Of a stretch of 64,000 bases of DNA, positions 17,604 to 24,976 are shown in pieces; position 1 is the first letter of the stretch; the number at the start of each line of letters is the position of its first letter. The translations under genes and the position numbers were made by a program. This DNA is from Desulfarculaceae bacterium (GTDB lineage Bacteria > Desulfobacterota > Desulfarculia > Desulfarculales > Desulfarculaceae). Location: assembly GCA_020444545.1 (NCBI GenBank), contig JAHLKT010000008.1, forward strand, positions 62,001 through 126,000, in the 5' to 3' direction. Below the pieces are notes generated by a model that had not been told where the DNA came from, did not search any database, and saw nothing but the letters and a program-made list of their open reading frames with translations.

Positions 17604-19058
17604 CTAGGGGGTCCGGCCGGTCTCGCGGCCGGTTTTGAAGCTACGGTGACCGGTCCAGGTATCGAACTCCGGCCCGTCGGGCTTGTTGCCCTTCTCATCC
17701 AACAGCTCCTCGGGCTTGTAGATCACCACCCAGGTCATGTCCCCCCAGGCCTGGAAATCGCAACCCTCTAGGCAGTGATGTTGGCGCCGCCGCCAGGTGC
17801 CGGAGTTCAGGTAGGCCCGCTCCACCCTGGGTTCCTGGCCGGCCGGCCCGGCGCAAGCGGCCGCCCCTCCCTTGCGGGTCTTCTTTTTTCGAGGGGGCAC
17901 GATGGCCAGGGGAGTCTGCAAGGGGTTGTGAGTGTGGCCCATGACCACGTACCGGAAGCGTCCCTGCCCCCCGGGGTCGTAGCGCTCCAGCAGGTCGGCC
18001 GCCCCCTCGGCGTGGCGGTCGCGGGGGTTGTACTTGAGCCTAAGGCGGGAAACCCAGCATAGCAGACGGCCCAGGGCCAAACAGCGGGCCCACTTGAGCA
18101 GGCGGAAGGAAATTTGCAACTTGTCCGCCTCGTCAAAGATATTGGCCGTGCGGTCGTGGAGCTTCATCCAGTCCTTGACGAATTGCAGGTTTTCGAATTC
18201 CTCCAGGGCCTGGTCAATGCCCTTTTCGATGGCCTCTTCCAGGTTGGGAAAGAGCTCCACCTGGTTGGTCAGCCACTCGGTGGTGGCAGTGATGGGGCGC
18301 ACGTCGCCCAGCTCCCGGAAGTTCTTTTCCAGTCTTTCTTGGTCATCCGAGGGGCAGCCTCCGCATTCCCGCACCTGTTCCTTCACCACGAAAGGCAGGC
18401 GGCTGATGAGCATGGTGGTGATGGGGTCGCCGATGGGCACGGCGTCGTGGGGGGCCTGGTCCAGGCAGCCCACCTTCTCGTAATTGTGCTTATCAAATTG
18501 GTGACCGTGCAGGGCCAAGACCCCGTGGGCCTCGTCCTCCAGCATCACCTCGAATCGCTCGCTGGATTCTTCCATGCCCAAGGCCAGACGGGCTACGGCG
18601 CGGGTGATGGGAAACAGGTTCACCAGGCGATCGTGATTGCCCGCGAGGTAGACTAGCTCCACCTTTATGCCATTGGCCGAATCGGCTCCGCGCTCCCGCC
18701 GGATCTTTTCCTCCACCTGCAAAAGCACATCCCTCAGAGCCTTGAGCTGGGCATGGCTATTATCGATCACCCTCATCAGGACCTTGAACACCTGCTTTTC
18801 CAGCACCGCCGGGGGCGGCGGCGGCACGTCCCAGGGGGTCGGCACACTGTGGCCGTTCTCCTTCTCAGTGAACCAGTATTTGGTGCGCAGCACATCGAAG
18901 ACATCTCCCAGAAGCACCACCTTGATTTCAGTAACTTCGTGGCGGCGGCCAGCCATCCAGGCCAAGTCCTCGGCAAAGGTTTTAAAGGCTTCCGGGGACA
19001 CGTTGGCCCCGCCCACCGTGCCGTCCACCAGGTGCAGGTCGGAAATAAACACCAGCAT
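17604..19058 (-). CDS. Calcineurin-like metallophosphoesterase
   Basis: A 484-residue protein with the metallophosphoesterase motifs in order: FISDLHLVDG at residues 4-13, LGDVFD near 50, AGNHDR near 150, LHGHQFD near 195 and VMGHTHNP near 400. These bind two metal ions. The long helical insertion between the last two motifs is unusual and could be a substrate cap. The ATG at 19058 starts the first strand and follows GGGGGGAAAAG. It is co-transcribed with the DUF6765 gene. The substrate is unknown (phosphodiester, nucleotide or phospholipid). Confidence 0.82.
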   Translation of the reverse strand: MLVFISDLHLVDGTVGGANVSPEAFKTFAEDLAWMAGRRHEVTEIKVVLLGDVFDVLRTKYWFTEKENGHSVPTPWDVPPPPPAVLEKQVFKVLMRVIDNSHAQLKALRDVLLQVEEKIRRERGADSANGIKVELVYLAGNHDRLVNLFPITRAVARLALGMEESSERFEVMLEDEAHGVLALHGHQFDKHNYEKVGCLDQAPHDAVPIGDPITTMLISRLPFVVKEQVRECGGCPSDDQERLEKNFRELGDVRPITATTEWLTNQVELFPNLEEAIEKGIDQALEEFENLQFVKDWMKLHDRTANIFDEADKLQISFRLLKWARCLALGRLLCWVSRLRLKYNPRDRHAEGAADLLERYDPGGQGRFRYVVMGHTHNPLQTPLAIVPPRKKKTRKGGAAACAGPAGQEPRVERAYLNSGTWRRRQHHCLEGCDFQAWGDMTWVVIYKPEELLDEKGNKPDGPEFDTWTGHRSFKTGRETGRTP

Positions 19059-19323
19059 TTTTATCTTTTCCCCCCGATTGCGGACCTGCGTTCCCCCCCA
19101 AAAAGCGCGCACGCCCGGCCGCGACGCAAGTCATCGCAACCGGGCGGACCCTGACCGGTTAGGCCGAAATGGGCTCAATCGCCGCTATTCACCTGGACTA
19201 TAGGTTGATTGCCGCCGGACGGTCAACATTAATCTTGCCGCTCCCCGGAGCCTATGTTATGGATGAAATCCGCTGCACGACATTTCGTATAGACCCTGGT
19301 GCCCCAGGGGTCGGAGCCGGTCC

Positions 19324-19746
19324 ATGTATCTCATCAACGAGGTCTCCCGCAAGGTGGACCTTAGCCAGAAACGCATCCGCGAGTACGAGAAGGAAGGCTT
19401 CATCCGCCCCCAGCGGGAGGCCAACACCAACAACCGCCTTTACAGCGACTTCGAGGTCACCCAGATCCAGCGGATCAACTACCTGATCCACGAGCGGGGC
19501 TTCACCCTGGCCTGCCTGCGCAACCTCATGGTGCTGGCCCCCTGCTGGAACATCTTCGAGTGTCCGGACAAGAGCTCCTGCGCCGCCTACGAGGATCCCC
19601 GCCTGGCCTGCTGGCGGGTGCGCCAGAGCCGCCAGACCCTGTGCCCCGGCCCCTGCGAGCACTGCGCGGTGTACCTGAACCGCGACTTCCAGGCCCAGCG
19701 GGTGCTGGAGCCCTCGGGCAACCCGCCGGTGCCCAAGGAGGAGTGA
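19324..19746 (+). CDS. MerR-family regulator with cysteine-rich C terminus
   Basis: A 140-residue protein. Residues 1-70 are a MerR winged helix (MYLINEVSRKVDLSQKRIRE, then EKEGFIRPQREANTNNRLY). The tail, ~78-120, contains six cysteines in the pattern PCWNIFEC, SSCAAY, ACW, CPGPCEHC, suited to binding a metal or Fe-S cluster. Its stop overlaps the mobA start (TGATG), so it probably controls molybdenum-cofactor use or senses metal or redox state. The spacing of the cysteines does not match CueR, ZntR or SoxR. Confidence 0.83.
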   Translation: MYLINEVSRKVDLSQKRIREYEKEGFIRPQREANTNNRLYSDFEVTQIQRINYLIHERGFTLACLRNLMVLAPCWNIFECPDKSSCAAYEDPRLACWRVRQSRQTLCPGPCEHCAVYLNRDFQAQRVLEPSGNPPVPKEE

Positions 19747-20360
19747 TGCAGGCCCTGCTCACCGGCGCGGTGCTGGCCGGAGGGCCGGGCAGCCGGCTGG
19801 GCGGGAACAAGCCCACGCGCGAGCTGGCCGGGCGCCGCCTCATCGACATCGCGCTGCAAAGGGCGCGGGAGGTCTGCCCCCAGGTGGTGGTGGTCACCGC
19901 CGACGCGGCCGACTTCGCGGAGCTGGACTGCCCGGTCATCGCCGACCGCTGGCCGGGCCAGGGGCCCCTGGCCGCGTTGGCCACCCTGTTTCTCGACACC
20001 CCGGCCACCTCGGCCCTGATGCTGCCGGTGGACGCCCCCCTGGTGCGCCCCGCCCTGCTCCGGCGCGTGCTCGAGCTCAGCCCCGGCCAGAGCGCCGTGG
20101 CCCCCCAGGGGCCGGGCGGGGTGGAGGCGCTCATGTCCTGGTACTCCCGCGACTGCCTGGAGCCCGCCCTGGCCATGCTCAAGGAAGGCGAGCGCCGCCT
20201 GCGCCTGCTTTTGGGCCGGGTGGAGGGCCGGGTCATGACCCGGACGGAGGTGGCCGAGGTGGACCCGGACGACCTGAGCTTCATCAACGTGAACTTCCCC
20301 GAGGACCTGGAGCGGGCCCGGCGGGTGGCCGCCCGGCGTGGGCTGTTTGACACACCCTGA
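19746..20360 (+). CDS. mobA: Molybdenum cofactor guanylyltransferase
   Basis: A 204-residue nucleotidyltransferase that attaches GMP to molybdopterin, making the guanine dinucleotide cofactor used by formate dehydrogenases and other DMSO-reductase family enzymes. The nucleotide-binding signature is LAGGPGSRLGGNKPTRE at residues 9-25, followed by MLPVDAPLVRPALL near 95 and INVNFPEDLERA near 180. It is translationally coupled to the MerR gene. CTP- or other NTP-specific relatives (MocA) are the alternative. Confidence 0.87.
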   Translation: MQALLTGAVLAGGPGSRLGGNKPTRELAGRRLIDIALQRAREVCPQVVVVTADAADFAELDCPVIADRWPGQGPLAALATLFLDTPATSALMLPVDAPLVRPALLRRVLELSPGQSAVAPQGPGGVEALMSWYSRDCLEPALAMLKEGERRLRLLLGRVEGRVMTRTEVAEVDPDDLSFINVNFPEDLERARRVAARRGLFDTP

Positions 20361-20505
20361 GGTATTGGTTGTGGGTCTTTACGCCCACCCGGTTGTTATC
20401 AGGGATCATTCTCTGGCCGCGGAGGCCGGGGAACCCATTTGGCATGACCACTAAAAACAGTTAGTTAGCCTGAATTTTTTCCTTTTTCCCCAAAAAATAC
20501 GAGCC

Positions 20506-20520
20506 TGGCACGCCCTTTGC
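20506..20520 (+). promoter_or_regulatory. Sigma-54 (-24/-12) promoter for lpxC
   Basis: TGGCACGCCCTTTGC matches the sigma-54 consensus TGGCACG-N4-TTGC, with GG and GC separated by exactly 10 bp. Transcription would start near 20531, about 34 bp before the lpxC ATG. An enhancer-binding activator such as the NtrX encoded at 27249 would be needed. Confidence 0.75.
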
Positions 20521-20564
20521 GTATTTCCTGCCCCAGAGTTATGTCCGCACTTGGAGCCAACCAC

Positions 20565-21494
20565 ATGAACCGACACCAGCGCACATTGATGCGCCCTGTA
20601 TCCTGCACCGGGATCGGACTGCACAGCGGAAAGACCGTCAACCTCTGCCTGCGCCCGGCCGAGCCGGACACGGGCATCATGTTCAAGCGCACCGACCTGC
20701 CCGCCTCCCCCCTGATTCCCGCCGACGTGAACAACGTGGTGGGCACCGACCTGTCCACCACCGTGGGCGTGGACGACGTGCGCGTCTCCACCGTGGAGCA
20801 CCTGCTCTCGGCCGTTTCCGGCCTGGGGGTGGACAATATACTGGTCGAGGTGGACGCCCCCGAGATCCCCATCATGGACGGCTCGGCCGCGCCCTTCGTG
20901 TTCCTCATGCGCGGCGCGGGCTTCGTGTCCCAGGGCCGCCCCCGGCAGTATTACAAGGTCAAGCGCGAGGTCGAGGTCAAGGTAAACGGCAAGAGCGTCA
21001 AGGTGAGCCCCAGCGACAAGCTGAAGGTCTCCTTTGCCATCGAGTTCGATCATCCGCTCATCAAATGCCAGGACATGGCCTTTGTCATGGACGAAAAATC
21101 CTATGACAAGGACATCTCCCGGGCGCGCACCTTCGGATTCCTCCGGGACATGCGCTATCTGCACGAGAACGGCCTAGCCCTGGGCGGCAGCCTGGACAAC
21201 GCCGTGGTCCTGGACGACTACCGGGTGCTCAACGACGACGGCCTGCGCTTCACCGACGAGTTCGTGCGCCACAAGGTGCTGGACTTCCTGGGCGATCTGG
21301 CCATGGTCGGGCGGCCGATCGTGGGCAGCTTCACGGCCCACAAGTCGGGCCACGAGCTGAACAACCAGCTCTTCCGCAAGTTCCTGGCCGACCCCACCGC
21401 CTGGCAGCTGGTCACCCCGGAGCCGGCCCGCATCAAGGAGCCGGTCTTGGAGCCCATGCCCCTGTTCGAGGGAGCGGCCCAGGCCACGGCCTAA
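20565..21494 (+). CDS. lpxC: UDP-3-O-acyl-N-acetylglucosamine deacetylase
   Basis: A 309-residue zinc amidase that performs the committed step of lipid A synthesis. With the start at 20565 (GGAG upstream) the catalytic Glu and zinc His fall at E78-H79 (STVEHLLSAV), exactly the classical numbering. The second zinc site is RHKVLDFLGD near 220 and the general acid His is in AHKSGHELNN near 250. An upstream ATG at 20541 lies only about 10 nt from the predicted transcript start, so it is unlikely. The gene stands alone between the sigma-54 promoter and a strong terminator. Confidence 0.95.
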   Translation: MNRHQRTLMRPVSCTGIGLHSGKTVNLCLRPAEPDTGIMFKRTDLPASPLIPADVNNVVGTDLSTTVGVDDVRVSTVEHLLSAVSGLGVDNILVEVDAPEIPIMDGSAAPFVFLMRGAGFVSQGRPRQYYKVKREVEVKVNGKSVKVSPSDKLKVSFAIEFDHPLIKCQDMAFVMDEKSYDKDISRARTFGFLRDMRYLHENGLALGGSLDNAVVLDDYRVLNDDGLRFTDEFVRHKVLDFLGDLAMVGRPIVGSFTAHKSGHELNNQLFRKFLADPTAWQLVTPEPARIKEPVLEPMPLFEGAAQATA

Positions 21495-21515
21495 AGACCC
21501 AACTCAGCAATACTC

Positions 21516-21548
21516 AGCGCCCCGGTGTCAAAGCCGGGGCGCTTTTTT
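21516..21548 (+). terminator. Rho-independent terminator of lpxC
   Basis: A 10-bp GC stem (AGCGCCCCGG / CCGGGGCGCT) with an 8-nt loop is followed by TTTTTT. Its stem-loop is the reverse complement of the one at 23510-23537 except for one base. Confidence 0.9.
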
Positions 21549-21719
21549 GTGGGCCAAGTTTGTGAGACGCCTTCCTGGGCCGTGGCCGAGGCTTGCGCTC
21601 TAATTGCCCCCAGCGAACCACCGCTGGGAGGCGCCATGTTCACGGGCCAGGGCAAGGTTGAGATAGGCTACAAATGAGTTACCTTCGGGGGGAGCCAAGC
21701 CTGTAACGCGTGTAGGCAA

Positions 21720-22379
21720 ATGAACGGCCGGGAGTTTTTTCTGAGCTCCGGGCCGGGGCAGGACTCCACCACGGACATGCCCGAACCGCCCCTGCACCCC
21801 AACTGCGGCTGCAAGTTGCAGCCCATAGTCGACGTGGCCCGCGCGGCCAGCCGGCCCGAGGACTGGGGACAGGAGGACGAGACTACGGGCGACAGCGAGG
21901 TCTCGCTGCGGGAGGAGGAGCGAGCGGAAGGCGGCCAAGGGGAAAACCCCGAACTGTTCAAAGACCATTATGTGGGCCTGACCTGGCGCAGGGGACGAAT
22001 TTCAAACGGCCCGGTGCATGGCAATTTCTGCGGAGAATACTGGACCTACGGACAGGACACGCGCGATGCAAACTATGTGGAAAATGATGAAATAAAACCC
22101 ACCGACGACATGGATACGGCTTGTTCCGTGCACGACACCGAGTATGTAGACGGCAATAAGGATCAGGCGAACCGCAACCTGGTGGCGGCCCTGCGGGCCT
22201 TGCCGGAAGACCCCCGCAAGTGGGAAAAGAGGCCGCCGAGCCGCAAACTCGAGGAGGCCAGGAAATACCGCAAGTGGGCCCTATGGTATTTTGAAAACGA
22301 AGTTGCCAGGGTCGAGCAGGAAGCCCGGGATAGATACGAGTGGGGCTATGACGCCGAGGGGGGCGGTCATGATTATTAA
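21720..22379 (+). CDS. MuF-tail / phospholipase A2-like toxin remnant
   Basis: The 219-residue frame carries PPLHPNCGCKLQP (~23-35), the His/Cys signature at the end of Mu gpF/SPP1 gp7-like head proteins and MuF toxins. Near residues 97-142, GPVHGNFCGEYW and then DMDTACSVHDTEY resemble the calcium loop and CxxHDxxY active site of phospholipase A2. In-frame sequence upstream (VTFGGSQACNACRQ) completes the MuF CxxC. That segment follows a TGA at 21675 and a short ATG-initiated run at 21636 with GGAGG before it, so the 5' end is broken or lost. It overlaps the lipoprotein gene by 11 bp and looks horizontally acquired. Confidence 0.6.
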   Translation: MNGREFFLSSGPGQDSTTDMPEPPLHPNCGCKLQPIVDVARAASRPEDWGQEDETTGDSEVSLREEERAEGGQGENPELFKDHYVGLTWRRGRISNGPVHGNFCGEYWTYGQDTRDANYVENDEIKPTDDMDTACSVHDTEYVDGNKDQANRNLVAALRALPEDPRKWEKRPPSRKLEEARKYRKWALWYFENEVARVEQEARDRYEWGYDAEGGGHDY

Positions 22380-23475
22380 GAGAGTTATTTTACCTGTTAT
22401 CTTTTTATCTGTTCTTACCGGGGTGCTTCTCGCAGGCTGTTTCTCATCCAACAAACCTATCCCCTCGGTGCCCAAGTCACCGTGGATAAGGGACGCGGTG
22501 TTTGCCCCGGACGGGAAAACCATTTTCCTCACTTTTAAAAGCAACAACATTTCGGGTCTGTTCGCTATGGATTTAAGCGGCAAGGTAACGACTTGGTTAG
22601 TCGAAGGCCGGCCGGGAGCCAGAATTTACGAGCCCACCGTATCTCCGGATGGCCGCTATGTGGCCTTGGTCATGTCTGGCCGTGACCATTTTGGTGATCT
22701 TTATCTGATTGATGCAAAAGGAGGCGCTCTCCGGCGGTTGACCTCTGGGTCGAACCATGACCGCAGTCCGCGCTTTTCCCGCGACGGCAAGCGCATCTAT
22801 TTTCTACGCCACGACTCCGGGGGTGAATTCCCTGCCTATGACGCACCAGGAGGATGGGACAGCGACGTCTTTTCACTAACCCTGGCCACGGGTGAAACCA
22901 GCCGGATCACTCATCAGAACTTCCATCATTTGAGGCAACTATTCGTTTTTCCTCACGACCGGTTTTTTCTAATCAACACCCCGGATTTTTGGAAAACCGG
23001 TTACGTACTATGGAGGATCAGCCTGCGCGACCCGAATCAGCGCCAGCCGGTGGAGCCGAACATGAGCGCCTTTACCCGCTCACCCAACACACGGTTTCAT
23101 GATGGCGATGTTTTATCTGCCTATTGGGGAGTAGTCCTGTCCCGGAACGGACATTATCTGGTTTTCGCCTGGCATGTGCCCAAGGAGGGTGAAGCAGCTC
23201 TTTGGGCCTACTCCAGGCTCTATTTCTGCTCTTTAGGCGACATGAAAGGCCATAGGGTCCCGGGCCTGCAAACCGGCTCGATCCCTCTGGACATCTCGCC
23301 GGACAACCAGTGGGTGCTTTTTTCCGGCCCCTCGGGCCACCAGCCCATGGCCGGCGGGGTGCTGCCCCAAACCAACCTGTACATGATCCGGCGCGACGGC
23401 AGCGGGCTGAAAAACTTCAGCCTGGACTTCTCCGCCGTGCTGGGCCGGGAGCCGGTCAACTCCAAGCTGCCGTAG
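22369..23475 (+). CDS. WD40/TolB-like beta-propeller lipoprotein
   Basis: A 368-residue lipoprotein: the signal peptide ends in LLAGC (Cys22 lipidated). The body contains PD40/TolB-like blades with repeated SPDG and DGK turns (FAPDGKTIFL, VSPDGRYVAL, FSRDGKRIYF, ISPDNQWVLF). It starts inside the last codons of the MuF/PLA2-like gene with a GAGGGGGG ribosome site, which implies coupled translation. As the overlapping partner of a putative phospholipase toxin, a periplasmic immunity role is an attractive inference; a generic envelope propeller is the alternative. It is AT-richer than the flanks. Confidence 0.7.
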   Translation: MIIKRVILPVIFLSVLTGVLLAGCFSSNKPIPSVPKSPWIRDAVFAPDGKTIFLTFKSNNISGLFAMDLSGKVTTWLVEGRPGARIYEPTVSPDGRYVALVMSGRDHFGDLYLIDAKGGALRRLTSGSNHDRSPRFSRDGKRIYFLRHDSGGEFPAYDAPGGWDSDVFSLTLATGETSRITHQNFHHLRQLFVFPHDRFFLINTPDFWKTGYVLWRISLRDPNQRQPVEPNMSAFTRSPNTRFHDGDVLSAYWGVVLSRNGHYLVFAWHVPKEGEAALWAYSRLYFCSLGDMKGHRVPGLQTGSIPLDISPDNQWVLFSGPSGHQPMAGGVLPQTNLYMIRRDGSGLKNFSLDFSAVLGREPVNSKLP

Positions 23476-23509
23476 GGAGAAAAATAATCCCACCGCCAGC
23501 CCACAAATA

Positions 23510-23542
23510 AGCGCCCCGGCTTTGACGCCGGGGCGCTTTTTT
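23510..23542 (+). terminator. Rho-independent terminator after the lipoprotein gene
   Basis: An 11-bp stem (AGCGCCCCGGC / GCCGGGGCGCT) with a 6-nt loop followed by TTTTTT. It may act in both directions because an A-rich stretch precedes it and the convergent GFA gene ends at 23576. Confidence 0.88.
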
Positions 23543-23575
23543 GGGGCTTCGGTTGCGGGCCGCCTGTCCGCGCCC

Positions 23576-24040
23576 TTAGGGCTTTTGGCTCTCCAGGGCG
23601 TAGAGGGCGTAGGTCTGGCTGGTGGTCAGCTTGGGCCTTTGCCCAGCAAAGGTGTAATAGGGCGGCTTCTCGTCGTAGGAAACCTCGTTGATCATCTTGA
23701 AGTTGTCCACCCCGGCCTCGTAGAGCAGGCCCACCGACACCACGCAGCTATTCTCCTTGCTCTTCCAGAGCTCCTTCTCGAACTTGTAGTGCAGGCGGGT
23801 GCCGCACTTGCCGCAGAAGTGCCAGGTGGCCCAGGTCGCGGGCTTGTAGGCCTTCACCAGCTCCGCGCCCTTGACGATCTTCACGTCGTTGCAGCTCGCC
23901 CCGAAGCCGGGGCCGCTGTGGATGAACTGGCAGGTGGCGCAGTGGCAGGCGGTGAAGCCGGGGGCTACGTCATAGGCTTCCAGCACCACTCCCTTGCAGC
24001 GGCAGGTGGCGGTGACCTTGGGTATTTTCTGCTCGGCCAT
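23576..24040 (-). CDS. GFA-fold zinc protein (glutathione-dependent formaldehyde-activating-like), cytosolic
   Basis: A 154-residue protein of the GFA/CENP-V fold with three zinc cysteine sets: CRCKG near 13-15, CHCATC near 32-37 and FCGKCGTRLHY near 95-100. Family members are annotated as formaldehyde-glutathione adduct formers, but many only share the zinc fold. It lies 2 bp behind the Tat-exported paralogue at 24043 and has no signal peptide itself. Confidence 0.82.
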   Translation of the reverse strand: MAEQKIPKVTATCRCKGVVLEAYDVAPGFTACHCATCQFIHSGPGFGASCNDVKIVKGAELVKAYKPATWATWHFCGKCGTRLHYKFEKELWKSKENSCVVSVGLLYEAGVDNFKMINEVSYDEKPPYYTFAGQRPKLTTSQTYALYALESQKP

Positions 24041-24042
24041 GC

Positions 24043-24687
24043 TTACACCCCCTTGTTCCCGGCAGGCCCGGTGGCCATCTTCAGGCTCTGGATCATCTGG
24101 CCCGAGGAAAACTTCTTGGTCTCGTGGAAGCTGTAGTAGTCCGGCTTCATGTCAAAAAAGACCTCGTTTTCCATGAGCATGTCCTTGGGGATGAGGGGAT
24201 AGAGCAGGCCCACCGACACGTTGTAGCGGTCGCTCGCGGTGCTGGGCACCTTGTCGCCCAGGGCGTAGAAGAGCCGGGAGCCGCAATTGGAGCAGAAGTG
24301 CCAGGCGGTCCAGCCCTTGGGCATGGTCCCCTTCTTGTTGCCCTGCCCGTGCTCCACCGGGAACTCGGTGACGTACTGCCTGCCGTCGATGACCTGGATA
24401 TCCGCGCAGTCCGCCCCGTACCAGGGGCCGTTGTGCAGCAGCTGGCAGGTGTCGCAGTGGCAGACCGTGAAGCGGGTGTCCAGCTTGACCAGCTTGAGCA
24501 CCACCTTTTTGCAATGACACGACGCGATGACCTCGGGCTTGATGTCCTCGCTCATGCGTTTTTCCTTGGCGGGCAGCCCGCTGGCCATGGCCGGGGACGG
24601 CTGGTTCAAAACGGCGCTGCCCAAGCCCAGCACCGCTCCGCCGATGGCCACGTTCTTGATGAATTTTCTTCGGTCAATTCCCGCCAT
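24043..24687 (-). CDS. Tat-exported GFA-fold zinc protein
   Basis: A 214-residue protein with a twin-arginine signal (DRRKFIKNVAIGGAVLGLGS, residues 5-24) followed by a GFA domain with CHCKK near 57, CHCDTC near 76-81 and FCSNCGSRLFY near 130. The ATG at 24687 is chosen because GGGAG lies 8-9 nt upstream; the ATG at 24705 has no ribosome site. Export by Tat implies folding with its metal in the cytosol and a periplasmic role, which is unusual for this family. It forms an operon with its cytosolic paralogue. Confidence 0.82.
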   Translation of the reverse strand: MAGIDRRKFIKNVAIGGAVLGLGSAVLNQPSPAMASGLPAKEKRMSEDIKPEVIASCHCKKVVLKLVKLDTRFTVCHCDTCQLLHNGPWYGADCADIQVIDGRQYVTEFPVEHGQGNKKGTMPKGWTAWHFCSNCGSRLFYALGDKVPSTASDRYNVSVGLLYPLIPKDMLMENEVFFDMKPDYYSFHETKKFSSGQMIQSLKMATGPAGNKGV

Positions 24688-24976
24688 TTCATTCTCCCTG
24701 TTCATGCTGATTGTGGGGCAGCCGCCGGGCTCAGCTACATCTCGGGCCTAGCGATCATCGGAAAGTCCTACATCCAACATTCTATTATTTCGCAACTTGC
24801 CTGGTCAACGCGGCCTTTACCCGGCCGATGCCCCTAACTAATCGGTATTGGTGGGCCACGCCCGCGCGGGGGCCGCCCGCCCCGGTTCCCGGGCATACCC
24901 CCGCTTGCCTCGGCCCGGCACCTCGCGTAACATAGCTTTGACTTTGCATTAATCCCCGCAGCCCACACGAGGGGCC
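24688..24976. other. Divergent intergenic region
   Basis: No gene or convincing promoter motif is seen between the Tat-GFA gene and ntrY. Confidence 0.4.

Noticed and set aside
20541-20564. Upstream ATG as lpxC start
   Set aside because: It would begin about 10 nt from the predicted sigma-54 transcript start, has no ribosome site and shifts E78/H79 away from the family numbering.
21675-21677. TGA in the MuF-like frame as a possible selenocysteine codon
   Set aside because: The position corresponds to a Trp or aromatic residue in MuF proteins, not Cys, and no SECIS-like hairpin with a suitable loop was seen after it.
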